Position numbers and translations under genes: made by a program. From positions 371,799 to 435,798 of the forward strand of contig NZ_FMTS01000003.1 of NCBI RefSeq assembly GCF_900100255.1: a stretch of DNA of 64,000 nucleotides, read 5' to 3'. Below the pieces are notes generated by a model. The model did not search any database and was not told where the DNA came from. It saw only the letters and a list, made by a program, of their open reading frames with translations. Source of the DNA: Asticcacaulis taihuensis (lineage in GTDB: Bacteria > Pseudomonadota > Alphaproteobacteria > Caulobacterales > Caulobacteraceae). Position 1 is the first letter of the stretch. The number at the start of each line of letters is the position of its first letter. Positions 8,664 through 17,722 of this stretch are shown here, one piece after another.

Positions 8664-8820
8664 CTTGTGAAACCCTGTTTGGCGGCGGATATGGTTAATA
8701 TCTCCCCTGAGGCGAAAAGTTCGGGTTGGCTTGTCACGGCGAAATTGCAAAATATCGATAAAAACTTGATTTTTGGAGGGTGTGCTTTAAGCGGACCCCT
8801 TTGTCGGGTTTGGAAGTGTT

Positions 8821-10059
8821 ATGGCGGAATTTGAAGCGCTTATCAGCAAGGTCGGATTTCAGGGCGATGGCCTGACCGCCGGTGGTCTGGTTGTGCCACT
8901 GACCCTGCCAGGCGAGCGCGTGCGGGTCCGGCAAGGTAAAGATAAGCTGGAACTGGTTGAGGTGCTTGAGGCCAGCCCGGACCGGGTGGTCCCCCCCTGC
9001 GCTCATTTCTCGGCCTGCGGCGGCTGCGCCCTGCAACACTGGGATATTCCGGCCTACAGCGCCTGGAAGCGCGATACGGTCGGCAATCTGTTGCAGCGGG
9101 CCGGGCTTGAAACGGAACTGGCCCCTATCCTGACCACGCCGCCCGCAAGCCGCCGTCGCGTTGGCCTGCACGCACGAAAGGTCGGAAAGAACATCGAACT
9201 CGGTTTCAAAGCGCGCAAGTCATGGAATCTGGTCGCTATCCGCGAATGTCCGGTCAGCGATCCGACGATTGTCGCGGCCCTGCCGCAGCTTAAGGCGCTA
9301 GCGGGCTATCTGTTCGAGCACCCCAAGTCCGCGCCGATCCTGCATATTACCCTGTCGCTCACAGGGCTTGATATCGACATTTCCGGCGTTGAGCGCTCCA
9401 AATCCGGCGGACTGTCGGCTGATGCGCGCATGAACATTGCCATGTGTGCCGCCGAGGCCGATTTCGCTCGTGTTTCCATGGGCGAAGACATGCTTTACAT
9501 GGCGCGCACCCCCAAGGTGCGTTTTGGCAAGGCGATGGTGGGGCTGCCGATCGCCCCCTTCCTGCAGGCCAGCGTGCCGTCGGAAAGCGCCATGGCGCGA
9601 CTGGCCATCGAGGGCATTGGTGAGGCGAAGAAGGTGGCCGATCTCTTCTGTGGCGCCGGCACCTTCACCTTTCCGCTGGCCGAAAAGGCCGTGGTCTATG
9701 CCGCCGACGGATCGGCGCCCGCCATCGCCTCGCTCAAGGCGGCAATCGGCACAGCGCCCGGCCTCAAGACAATCACGGCCGAGGCGCGCGATCTTTTCCG
9801 CCGGCCGATGCTGGCCGAGGAGATGAAGGGCTTTGACGCCATCGTTTTCGATCCGCCGCGCGCCGGCGCCGAGGCCCAGGCCGCTGAGATCGCCCGCTCG
9901 AATGTATCGCGCGCCGTGGCTATATCGTGCAATCCGTCGACCTTCGTGCGTGATGCTAACATCCTTGTGAAAGCCGGCTTTTCGCTGGACAGGGTGACGC
10001 CGATCGATCAGTTCTTGTGGTCCGGTCATGTCGAACTGGTGGGAGTGTTTTCGCGTTGA
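8821..10059 (+). CDS. Fe-S class I SAM-dependent RNA (uracil-5-)methyltransferase, TrmA/RlmD-like
   Basis: 412 residues. An N-terminal TRAM-like beta segment (1-50) is followed by the cluster ligands Cys60, Cys66, Cys69 (CAHFSACGGC) and Cys143 (ECPVSD), which bind a 4Fe-4S cluster in RlmD/RlmC-type enzymes. The SAM-binding motif is VADLFCGAGTFTFPLA. The catalytic nucleophile is Cys370 in ISCNPSTFVRD, preceded by FDPPRAG. These enzymes methylate C5 of specific uridines in 23S rRNA or tRNA. Whether the target is U1939, U747 or tRNA cannot be read from the sequence. The gene overlaps the next one by a TTGA junction. Confidence 0.9.
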   Translation: MAEFEALISKVGFQGDGLTAGGLVVPLTLPGERVRVRQGKDKLELVEVLEASPDRVVPPCAHFSACGGCALQHWDIPAYSAWKRDTVGNLLQRAGLETELAPILTTPPASRRRVGLHARKVGKNIELGFKARKSWNLVAIRECPVSDPTIVAALPQLKALAGYLFEHPKSAPILHITLSLTGLDIDISGVERSKSGGLSADARMNIAMCAAEADFARVSMGEDMLYMARTPKVRFGKAMVGLPIAPFLQASVPSESAMARLAIEGIGEAKKVADLFCGAGTFTFPLAEKAVVYAADGSAPAIASLKAAIGTAPGLKTITAEARDLFRRPMLAEEMKGFDAIVFDPPRAGAEAQAAEIARSNVSRAVAISCNPSTFVRDANILVKAGFSLDRVTPIDQFLWSGHVELVGVFSR

Positions 10060-10727
10060 TTTCCGTTGTCATGCCAACCCTCAATGCCGAAGACCACCTG
10101 GCGCGCACGCTCTCCGCCCTGGTGCCGGGCGTGGTGCAGGGGTTGATCAAGGAGGTCATTATCGTCGACGGCGGTTCTGACGACGCGACGCTGGAAATCG
10201 CCGACTCGACCGGCTGCCGGATCATCCGGACCGATCACGAGCGCGGCCTGCAACTCTGGCAGGGCTGCCGGGCGGCGCGGGGCGACTGGCTGCTGATCCT
10301 GCATTCGGATTCGCAACTGGGCGAGGGCTGGATGGATCAGGTCCAGGTACACATGAAGAATTTTCCCCTGCGGGCCGGGTATTTCCACCTGCGCTTTGAT
10401 GATCCGTCTATCCTGGTCGGTCTGTGGGCGGAAATGCTGGCCCTGCGTGCCCGCTGGCTGGCCATGCCGAGCGGAGACCACGGTCTGCTTTTGTCGCGGG
10501 CGCTTTACGACACAACCGGAGGTTACAAGGATCAGGTGGCGTTCGAGGACGTGGCCTTGTCCATGGCACTCGGCCGTGCCCGCCTGCGTCCTATGGGCGC
10601 GTCGCTGACCACCAATGCCGACCGTTTCCACGCCAAGGGAGCCCTGTGGCGCGGTATCGCCAAAAGCTTTCGGTTCCTCGCCTATATGTTTGGGTTTCCG
10701 CCGAAACCGCCGGTCAAAAAAGCCTAG
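10056..10727 (+). CDS. Family 2 glycosyltransferase, TIGR04283-like
   Basis: 223 residues from TTG at 10056, overlapping the previous stop (TTGA) with GGGAG about 10 bp upstream; an in-frame ATG at 10017 lies inside the previous gene and would add a non-homologous leader. GT-A motifs are ISVVMPTLNAEDHL at the start, IIVDGGSDDATLEIA, and LILHSDSQL for the metal site. This is the compact soluble GT2 type annotated TIGR04283, linked in some genomes to arsenosugar formation. No arsenic genes are nearby, so that role is not supported here. The stop codon overlaps the stop of the convergent lytic transglycosylase gene by 3 bp. Confidence 0.8.
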   Translation: MISVVMPTLNAEDHLARTLSALVPGVVQGLIKEVIIVDGGSDDATLEIADSTGCRIIRTDHERGLQLWQGCRAARGDWLLILHSDSQLGEGWMDQVQVHMKNFPLRAGYFHLRFDDPSILVGLWAEMLALRARWLAMPSGDHGLLLSRALYDTTGGYKDQVAFEDVALSMALGRARLRPMGASLTTNADRFHAKGALWRGIAKSFRFLAYMFGFPPKPPVKKA

Positions 10728-12994
10728 TTTTCCGCCAAAGCGACATCACCGACCGGTGCGGCACCGGCTTCCTGAACCGGTGAGTCGGCTGACAGGCTGA
10801 TGATCTTTGCATCGCTGGCCGCCTGGGCGAGAGTCTTACTGTCCTTGCCCATGATCTGGCGGTAGATCCAGTAGTTGGCGACGACTTCCTCGACATATTG
10901 CCGGGTCTGGGCCACCGGAATCGATTCCATCACCAGCAGGGAATCGGCGTCATTGCCCAGGGAATCGACGGCATCCTTGACCGGGCGGGCGCCGGCATTA
11001 TAGGCGGCGATGGTACGCAGCAGGTCGCCATCGATGATCGACGAGTTTTGCAGGCGGTTGATATAGTTCTGGCCGACGCTGATATTGACGGCGGGAATGA
11101 GCAACTGCTTCGGCTTGCTGTTGAAACTGCTGTCGCCCTGGACCAGGGCGGCTGTAGCCGGCATGAGTTGCAGGAGACCATAGGCGCCGGCATAGCTGTG
11201 GGCCTGGGCGTTGAACTTGCTTTCCTTGCGCGCGATGGCGAAAATCAGCGCCTTGTCGACCTTGTAGCCTTCCTTTGGCGCGATGTCAGGGATCGGGTAC
11301 AGCGACACATCGAAAAGGTGGTCCGTGGGCTTCAATTGGTTGACGCGGATATGGGTTTTGGCGCCGAAGGCCAGCCAGCGGTCGCGTTCTTCGCGGTTGG
11401 GCGACGACTGGATCGCGGCCTGAAGCTCGGATTTGGCGTCTGAGTTAAGACCGACCTGGACGAGGGCGTTGAGGCGTTGGGCGCGTGGATGGTTTTGTGC
11501 CCAGCTAAAGTCTTCGGTCAGGCTGGCGGTAAGCGCCGAGCGCTGTTCACGGCCGAACGTAGGCGGCAGGCCCTTCTTGGCCAGGGAAATGGCCGAATCG
11601 ACGCCCAGGCGTTCTTCAGCGAGCAGGCCGTAGAAGGTAAACGGGAAGCTGGCGGCCAGTTGCAGGAAGGTTTCGGCGTCGTCGGTGCGGCCCAGTTTTT
11701 GCGCGCTGCGGGCGGCCCAGTAGGCGCCGCTCGATTGCGTCCAGGCATTGGTGCTGGGATCGGAACTGACGAACTTGAATTCGGCCAGGGCCTCATCGTA
11801 GCGCTTAAGTCGCCAGCAGGCGAGGCCGGCCACCCAGTGGTCGCCGATCTGGCGACCTAGGGTAACGGCCTGGGTCAGTTGGCCATTATTGTAGGCCGAA
11901 CGCGCGGATTTGGGGGTCAGGTCGGTATCGCTGGAAGGCGCTGCCGCATCGGGGCGGCTAACCGTTGTGCTGTCAGAAAAGCTGCTGGAAGCGGCGAGCT
12001 GGATGCCCGCGCCGCCGGTCAGGGCATCGCTGCGTTGCGCGGTGGCATTGGCCGCGAGCAGCGGGAAGGCCGGATCCGGCGCGCCCTCGGGCTTCTTGCG
12101 CTTGGCCAGCCCCCAGACCTTCATGGCCATGGGGTGATCACCATAGGCGGTCAGCCAGGCGGTCAGTTCCTCATAGGTCGACTGATAGCCGGCACTGAAA
12201 AGTTTGTGATAGAGAGCGTAGCCCATCAGGCGCTTGTCGGTTACCTGCGCCAGTTGCGCGTCGGCCCCGGCGTAATCGGCCTTGTCCATCAGTTCGAAGG
12301 CGGTGCGGTAAAGCGCGGCGTCGGTGGGCGACAAGGCATCAGTCAGGGGAGAGGGGGCGAGCGGCGTGCCCTGCCCGGCAACGGCGTTGTAGGGCACGGG
12401 GCCGGCGCTGACGGTCACGACCGGGGCTTCCTGTTTGGGGAAGAAGGGCGCCGGCAGGAAGGTGATCCGCTTGGATGCCTCCAGCTTGGCCACAAGTTCG
12501 CGGTCGGCCTTTTTCTTCTCGGCCTTGGCGGCGAGTTGCGCAGCTTTGCATTTCTTCGTTTTCAGCTTGGCCTTGGTGCCGCAGGCTTCTGCCACCTCAA
12601 TCCGGCTGTTTGTTTTGGAGTTCGACTTTTTCGATGTTTTCGCATCGGCGACATCGGCTTTTTTCTTTTTGCCCTTGGCGGGCGTGGCGTCGGCAAGCTC
12701 TGTCTTTTTCTTGCCTTTCGCCGGTGTCTTGTCGGCGACTTCCGTTGTTTTCTTTGCCTTGCTAGTGGTCTTGTCGCTGGCCTTTACGGTCTTGACGTCA
12801 TCCGATGATTTCTTGATGCTCTTTGTCGTTTCGGACTTTTTTACCGCCGTCTTTTCCGTGGCGGGTTTCTTTTTTGCCGATGTGGCGGTTCGCAATTCAG
12901 GTTCATGCTTTGTGGCCGCCCAGCCAGGCGTCGAGGCCATGAGGGCAAATCCAAGAACGGTGAGGCTGATGAAGGCGCGGTGGCGAAACGTCAA
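10724..12994 (-). CDS. Soluble lytic murein transglycosylase with long Lys-rich N-terminal region
   Basis: 756 residues. Signal peptide 1-27 (ending GWAA). Residues about 30-175 are a Lys/Thr/Ala low-complexity stretch with repeats such as DKTPAKGKKKT and DATPAKGKKKK. A helical superhelix follows, and the catalytic SLT domain lies at about 570-700. The catalytic Glu591 is in AIARKESKFN, followed by YGLLQLMPATA and the AYNAG motif. The enzyme cleaves peptidoglycan between MurNAc and GlcNAc in the periplasm, producing anhydro-muropeptides. The basic leader is not part of Slt70 and could bind wall polymers. An AmpG-like muropeptide carrier is encoded at 19073-20386. Start ATG at 12994. Confidence 0.9.
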   Translation of the reverse strand: MTFRHRAFISLTVLGFALMASTPGWAATKHEPELRTATSAKKKPATEKTAVKKSETTKSIKKSSDDVKTVKASDKTTSKAKKTTEVADKTPAKGKKKTELADATPAKGKKKKADVADAKTSKKSNSKTNSRIEVAEACGTKAKLKTKKCKAAQLAAKAEKKKADRELVAKLEASKRITFLPAPFFPKQEAPVVTVSAGPVPYNAVAGQGTPLAPSPLTDALSPTDAALYRTAFELMDKADYAGADAQLAQVTDKRLMGYALYHKLFSAGYQSTYEELTAWLTAYGDHPMAMKVWGLAKRKKPEGAPDPAFPLLAANATAQRSDALTGGAGIQLAASSSFSDSTTVSRPDAAAPSSDTDLTPKSARSAYNNGQLTQAVTLGRQIGDHWVAGLACWRLKRYDEALAEFKFVSSDPSTNAWTQSSGAYWAARSAQKLGRTDDAETFLQLAASFPFTFYGLLAEERLGVDSAISLAKKGLPPTFGREQRSALTASLTEDFSWAQNHPRAQRLNALVQVGLNSDAKSELQAAIQSSPNREERDRWLAFGAKTHIRVNQLKPTDHLFDVSLYPIPDIAPKEGYKVDKALIFAIARKESKFNAQAHSYAGAYGLLQLMPATAALVQGDSSFNSKPKQLLIPAVNISVGQNYINRLQNSSIIDGDLLRTIAAYNAGARPVKDAVDSLGNDADSLLVMESIPVAQTRQYVEEVVANYWIYRQIMGKDSKTLAQAASDAKIISLSADSPVQEAGAAPVGDVALAEN

Positions 12995-13190
12995 AACGGC
13001 TTCCCTTTGCTGGTGGCTGTCAGGCGCAAACAGGGCAAGCCTGACGCATTTACAAAAGCCGGGTGAGCTTATCCAAAATTAACTTTATGGCAACCCGCAA
13101 GAATTGCCCGTTAATAACTATATGTCATTGAGGTCACAAATAAGGCAATTCACGGAACCTGTGGGTTGTATCACAGTCTGTTGATACCGC
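12995..13190. other. Promoter region of the lytic transglycosylase, with inverted repeats
   Basis: 196 bp between two leftward genes. GTCAGGC (13019-13025) pairs with GCCTGAC (13039-13045) close to the start codon. GAATTGCC (13101-13108) pairs with GGCAATTC (13144-13151) across a 35-base AT-rich loop. No confident promoter boxes. Confidence 0.4.
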
Positions 13191-14018
13191 TCACAGTTTA
13201 GCGCTGACCACCAGTTGCAACAGGTCGCGCCAGAAAAGTCCCTTGGCCTGAGGTTGTTTCAGCAGAAAATTGGGCGGATAGCTGGCCATGACGGGCAGGG
13301 GCGTCTCGGTGCCATAGCTCACCTGGCGGCCGCGCAGCTTGGCCAGGCTTTGGTCGAGATTGAGCACGCAGGAGACGGCCGAGGCGCCCAGCAGCAGGAT
13401 AGCCTTCGGAGCCGCCAATTTGATCAGGGCGTGTATGAAGGGGGCATTGAGGGTGACGTCTTCCGTCGTCAGAGGCCGTCCGCCGGCCGGCCGCCAGAAG
13501 ACGCAAGGCGTAAGCATGGCCTTGTCGAACACGCCCGCGGCTTTCAGCGCCTTATCCATCATCTCGCCCGGCTTGCCGGCAAAGGCACTGGAAGCGGTAT
13601 CGTCGTCCTCATCCGGGCATTCACCGATCACCAGCAGGTCTGGATCGGGATTGCCGCGAAAACGGACAATGCCCTTGCCGCCTTCGTGGCTGAGCGGCAT
13701 GTGCTGGAAGGCGGCGAGTTCGGCGTAAAGCTCATCGAGCGTCCGTGCCGCCGAGGCGCGCTGGCGGGCTTCATGCAGCACCATGGCCGGGTTAAGGCTG
13801 GCCAGGGATTGCGGCTTAAGCGCGCTGATATTGCCGCCAGAGGGCGCGGATGTCACATGAATTTGCGCAAGTGCCGCTGGGGCACGCTTAAATGCCTGTT
13901 TATTTTCGGAGAGAGTCCGATTAAGAGGCTCTGTTTCGTATGCGTCTTCCAGTTCATGATCGATCAGAAAGCCGAGATAGCTTTCGATCTCTGAACGGAG
14001 GTCATCAGACGGAATCAT
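13191..14018 (-). CDS. Uracil-DNA glycosylase superfamily protein, divergent
   Basis: 275 residues from the ATG at 14018; a TTG further upstream is less likely. The C-terminal half (from about 125) is a UDG fold. Motif A reads VIGECPDEDDDT and SAFAGKPGEMMDKAL, comparable to the GExPG...G.PFVG..G region of family 4/5 enzymes. TPCVFWRPAGG follows, then LLLGASAV. The second catalytic motif is normally HPS or HPx, but here the corresponding site reads ASYPPNFLLKQP (residues 245-256), with Tyr in place of His. The N-terminal 110 residues are a variable helical linker. Likely role is removal of uracil or other deaminated bases from DNA. The changed motif makes activity uncertain. Confidence 0.75.
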   Translation of the reverse strand: MIPSDDLRSEIESYLGFLIDHELEDAYETEPLNRTLSENKQAFKRAPAALAQIHVTSAPSGGNISALKPQSLASLNPAMVLHEARQRASAARTLDELYAELAAFQHMPLSHEGGKGIVRFRGNPDPDLLVIGECPDEDDDTASSAFAGKPGEMMDKALKAAGVFDKAMLTPCVFWRPAGGRPLTTEDVTLNAPFIHALIKLAAPKAILLLGASAVSCVLNLDQSLAKLRGRQVSYGTETPLPVMASYPPNFLLKQPQAKGLFWRDLLQLVVSAKL

Positions 14019-14153
14019 AACGGGCAGGGGCCTTGGCAAAAACAATGCGTCCACTCTTATCGGGAGCTGGACCAAAGTTCAAAGCAAAACGGATGTCCCT
14101 GAAACTGAAGATGTATGGAAGGCGCCGTGCGCCGTTTCAGGAGCAAGTGTTTA

Positions 14154-15842
14154 ATGTCCGATACCCCAGAGACTGAACCGGTGATCGAACGCGAGGCCAT
14201 GGAATATGATGTGGTCATCGTAGGCGGCGGTCCGGCGGGCCTGTCGGCGGCGATACGGCTGAAGCAGCAGGCCCAAAAGGCCGGTCAGGACATCAGCGTC
14301 GCCCTGCTGGAAAAGGGCTCGGAAATTGGCGCGCATATCCTTTCCGGCGCGGTTATCGATCCGTCGGGGCTGAACAAGCTCTTTCCTGACTGGAAAGAGA
14401 TGGGGGCGCCGCTGGAAACGCCTGTGACCGACGATAAGTTCATCTATCTTGGCCCTCAGGGCGCCATGGATATCTCGGCCCTGCCCAAACCCGGCTATAT
14501 GAGCAATCACGGCTGCTACATCGCCTCCCTTGGCAATCTCTGCCGCTGGCTGGCGGAACAGGCGGAAGGGCTGGGTGTCGAAATCTATCCCGGCATGGCC
14601 TGTTCGGAAGTGCTTTATGATGCCGAAGGCGCTGTGGCCGGTGTGGTGGCGGGTGTGTTCGGCATTGCCCGCGACGGCCATCACAAGCCAGATTATCAGC
14701 CAGGCCTGGAACTGCGTGCCAAATACACGCTGTTTGCTGAAGGGGCGCGTGGCTCCCTGTCGCAGACCGTTATCCGCAAGTTCGAACTCGACGCCAAAAG
14801 CGATGTCCAGAAATATGGCATCGGCCTCAAGGAATTGTGGAAGGTCAAACCGGAAAAGTTCAAGCCAGGTCTGGTGCAGCACACTCTGGGCTGGCCGTTG
14901 AACGATAAGACCGGCGGCGGCTCCTTCCTCTATCACTTCGGCGATCATTACGTTTCGATCGGCTTTGTCGTCCATCTCAACTATGAGAACCCGTACCTGT
15001 CGCCATTTGATGAGTTCCAGCGCTTCAAGCTGCATCCGTCGATCCGCGAGGTGCTGGAAGGTGGCGAGCGTGTAGCCTATGGCGCCCGCGCGATTAACGA
15101 GGGCGGTTATCAATCGGTGCCGCGCCTGGTCTTCCCCGGCGGCGCGCTGATCGGCTGCTCGGCCGGGTTCGTCAACCTGCCGCGCATCAAGGGCAGCCAC
15201 AACGCCATGAAAACCGGCATTCTGGCGGCGGACGCCATCGTTAAGGCGCTGGGTTCGGGCGAAACGCCGAAGGTGCTCGAAGCCTACCAGAAAGCCTATG
15301 AGCATTCCGATGTGGCGAAGGAACTGAAGCTCGTCCGCAACGTCAAGCCGATCCTGACCAAATTCGGCACCAATCTCGGCACCCTGATCAGCGGTGTGGA
15401 AATGATGCTGACCAGCCTGATGGGGGGATTTTCTTTCCTCGGCACCTGGCACCACAAGAAGAGCGATGCGCATTCGCTCAAGCCGGCAGCGCAGTTCAAG
15501 CCGATCGCCTATCCCAAGCCGGATGGCGTGGTGACCTTCGACAAGCTGTCCTCGGTGTTTATTTCCGCCACCAACCACGAAGAAGACCAGCCGGTCCACC
15601 TGAAGCTGAAAGACCCCCATATCCCGATTGACATCAATCTGGCCAAATATGCTGAGCCGGCGCAGCGCTATTGCCCGGCCGGGGTTTATGAGATCGTCGG
15701 CCTGGAAACGCGCGAACCGCGCCTGCAGATCAATGCCCAGAACTGTGTCCATTGCAAAACCTGCGACATCAAGGATCCGACCAATAATATCGTCTGGGTC
15801 TGTCCGGAAGGCGGCGGCGGTCCCAATTATCCGAACATGTAA
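14154..15842 (+). CDS. Electron transfer flavoprotein-ubiquinone oxidoreductase
   Basis: 562 residues from the ATG at 14154, chosen for the AGGAG 9 bp upstream. It passes electrons from reduced ETF (fatty-acid and amino-acid dehydrogenases) to the ubiquinone pool at the inner membrane. The FAD-binding motif VIVGGGPAGLSAA is at about residues 24-36. The middle holds the ubiquinone-binding segment and membrane-surface helices. The C-terminal 4Fe-4S domain has four Cys in CPAGVYEI, NCVHCKTCDIKDP and VWVCPEGGGGP. Length and ending (GGGPNYPNM) fit the family. It sits alone, with the TPR gene starting about 80 bp downstream. Confidence 0.97.
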   Translation: MSDTPETEPVIEREAMEYDVVIVGGGPAGLSAAIRLKQQAQKAGQDISVALLEKGSEIGAHILSGAVIDPSGLNKLFPDWKEMGAPLETPVTDDKFIYLGPQGAMDISALPKPGYMSNHGCYIASLGNLCRWLAEQAEGLGVEIYPGMACSEVLYDAEGAVAGVVAGVFGIARDGHHKPDYQPGLELRAKYTLFAEGARGSLSQTVIRKFELDAKSDVQKYGIGLKELWKVKPEKFKPGLVQHTLGWPLNDKTGGGSFLYHFGDHYVSIGFVVHLNYENPYLSPFDEFQRFKLHPSIREVLEGGERVAYGARAINEGGYQSVPRLVFPGGALIGCSAGFVNLPRIKGSHNAMKTGILAADAIVKALGSGETPKVLEAYQKAYEHSDVAKELKLVRNVKPILTKFGTNLGTLISGVEMMLTSLMGGFSFLGTWHHKKSDAHSLKPAAQFKPIAYPKPDGVVTFDKLSSVFISATNHEEDQPVHLKLKDPHIPIDINLAKYAEPAQRYCPAGVYEIVGLETREPRLQINAQNCVHCKTCDIKDPTNNIVWVCPEGGGGPNYPNM

Positions 15843-15919
15843 ACTTTTATGTTACGTATTTTAGCCCTATATTGAATGTATGTTTTAAAAACGGGTATCA
15901 GGCAGAGGCAGATCGTAAC

Positions 15920-17722
15920 GTGAAAAAGAGTGTGCTGCGGACATCCGGTTTTGGGTTTGTGCTGATCGGACTTGCCCTGGCCGGACAGGTTTATGCCAGC
16001 GAAAAGGTGCCGCCGCCGCGGGTCATCTATGGCGATGCGCGCCAGGAACTGAGCGTCTATCCCAGCCCCTATGCCAATTACCTTATCGGCCGCTTCGCCA
16101 TGGCCCAGGGCGATGTCTCGACCGCCGCCCAGGCAATGAGCGCCGCCACCCTGGCGGACCCTTCCGACGGCGACCTGCGCGAAAAAGCCTTTCTGATCAG
16201 CATTTTGAGCGGAGATATCGACCGCGCTTCCACTGTGGCGCAGGGGATGACGGCGACCACCGACACGAGCCGGCTGATGGTGTCGCTGATTGGTGCGGTC
16301 AAAGCTGTCAAATCGGATAAGCCCGTGCCGGCCCTGAAGGACATCGATGCGTTGCTCAAGGTCAATCCGCATGACCGCAATGGCCTTCTGCTTCGCCCTT
16401 ACATACTGGCGATGAACGGCCAGTGGAAGGCGGCGCTGGACGAATCTGGCGATGCGGCCCTGCAAGGCAATGACCGTGACCGCCTGCTATCCTATCTGAT
16501 CAAGGCGGACCGGGCACGGATCAACGAATTGAAGGGCAATGCGGCCGATGCTGAGGCGATCTACAAGTTGCTTTATCAGCCGGGCGCCGCCACCTTTATC
16601 TTTGGGCCTGACTATGCCGCTTTCCTCGAACGCCAGGGGCGCAGGGATGAAGCGAAAACCATCTGGCAGGCGATTGCCGACCAGACCAGTGATGCCCTTG
16701 CGGTGCAGGCCCTGAAACGGCTGGCGTCCGGTGACAGCAAGGCGCCGGCCCTGCCGGGACTCGTCGAGAGCATGTCGCAGGCTCTGTTTGTCTCCTCGAC
16801 GGTGTCGTTCAGCGAGCATGACAGCGAGTTCGCCCTGGCGAGCCTGCATCTGTCTATGTACCTCGACAATAGCTCCGACCGCGAGCGCATCTTCCTGGGG
16901 CAGGTTCAGCAGGAACTGAAGGACAGCGACGCGGCCGATTCCGCCTGGGCCAGTATCAAGCCGGCCTCGCCCTTTTACAATGAGGCCACCCTGCGTCGCA
17001 TCTGGGCGATGCGTAATGACGAAAAACTCGATCAGGCACTGGTGCTGGCCAACCAGGGGCTTGAACACGATCCAGACAATCTCAGTCTGATCGTTGAAAA
17101 AGCCGGCATTCTGCACGCCTTGGACCAGGACGCGGACGCATTGGACCTGCTAGATGCGCGGATCAAACGCGTGGGCGACAAGGACTTCGGCTGGCAGGCA
17201 CTTTACACGCAGGCTGTTGTCTATGAAGGTCTGGACCGCTGGAGCGATGCCGAGGCCGCCATCACCAAGGCGCGCGCCATAAATGGCAACCAGCCGGAAA
17301 TCCTCAACTTCCTGGGGTATGGCTGGGTTAACCGCGGTGAGCAGGTCGATCAGGGCATGGACCTGATCCGGCAGGCGCTGAAGGTTAGCCCTAAATCCGG
17401 CGCGATCATCGATTCGCTGGGCTGGGGCTATTACAAGAAGGGCCAGTATGACCAGGCGCTCGATTTCATCGAGCAGGCCGTCCAGATGGAGCCGGCCGAC
17501 CCGGAAATCAACGAGCATCTGGGTGATGTCTACAAGGCGCTTGGCCGTGATACCGAGGCCGGCTACGAGTGGCAGCGTGTCTTGACCCTGAAAACGACGG
17601 AAAAGCAGGCAGAAGCCGTACGCCGCAAGCTTGACGCCAATGCCGCCAGCCTGAAAATAGCCAACGCTAAGCCTAAGGCGACGACGACGGCGCTGAATGA
17701 CGAGCGTAAATCACACCCGTGA
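15920..17722 (+). CDS. Exported tetratricopeptide-repeat protein
   Basis: 600 residues from the GTG at 15920. This start gives a clean signal peptide (KKS basic end, FGFVLIGLALAGQVYA, cleavage near residue 27), whereas an upstream TTG at 15872 would bury it. The mature protein is built of helical repeats. Canonical TPR units are clear at about 360-570 (for example LDQALVLANQGLEHDPDNL and YDQALDFIEQAVQMEPADPE). Such periplasmic TPR proteins upstream of ispE are common in alphaproteobacteria, but their partner is not established. The stop overlaps the ispE start (GTGA), so the two are translationally coupled. Confidence 0.85.
   Translation: MKKSVLRTSGFGFVLIGLALAGQVYASEKVPPPRVIYGDARQELSVYPSPYANYLIGRFAMAQGDVSTAAQAMSAATLADPSDGDLREKAFLISILSGDIDRASTVAQGMTATTDTSRLMVSLIGAVKAVKSDKPVPALKDIDALLKVNPHDRNGLLLRPYILAMNGQWKAALDESGDAALQGNDRDRLLSYLIKADRARINELKGNAADAEAIYKLLYQPGAATFIFGPDYAAFLERQGRRDEAKTIWQAIADQTSDALAVQALKRLASGDSKAPALPGLVESMSQALFVSSTVSFSEHDSEFALASLHLSMYLDNSSDRERIFLGQVQQELKDSDAADSAWASIKPASPFYNEATLRRIWAMRNDEKLDQALVLANQGLEHDPDNLSLIVEKAGILHALDQDADALDLLDARIKRVGDKDFGWQALYTQAVVYEGLDRWSDAEAAITKARAINGNQPEILNFLGYGWVNRGEQVDQGMDLIRQALKVSPKSGAIIDSLGWGYYKKGQYDQALDFIEQAVQMEPADPEINEHLGDVYKALGRDTEAGYEWQRVLTLKTTEKQAEAVRRKLDANAASLKIANAKPKATTTALNDERKSHP

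Noticed and set aside
10056..10727. Arsenosugar pathway role for the TIGR04283-like glycosyltransferase
   Set aside because: No arsenic methylation or radical SAM arsenosugar genes nearby.
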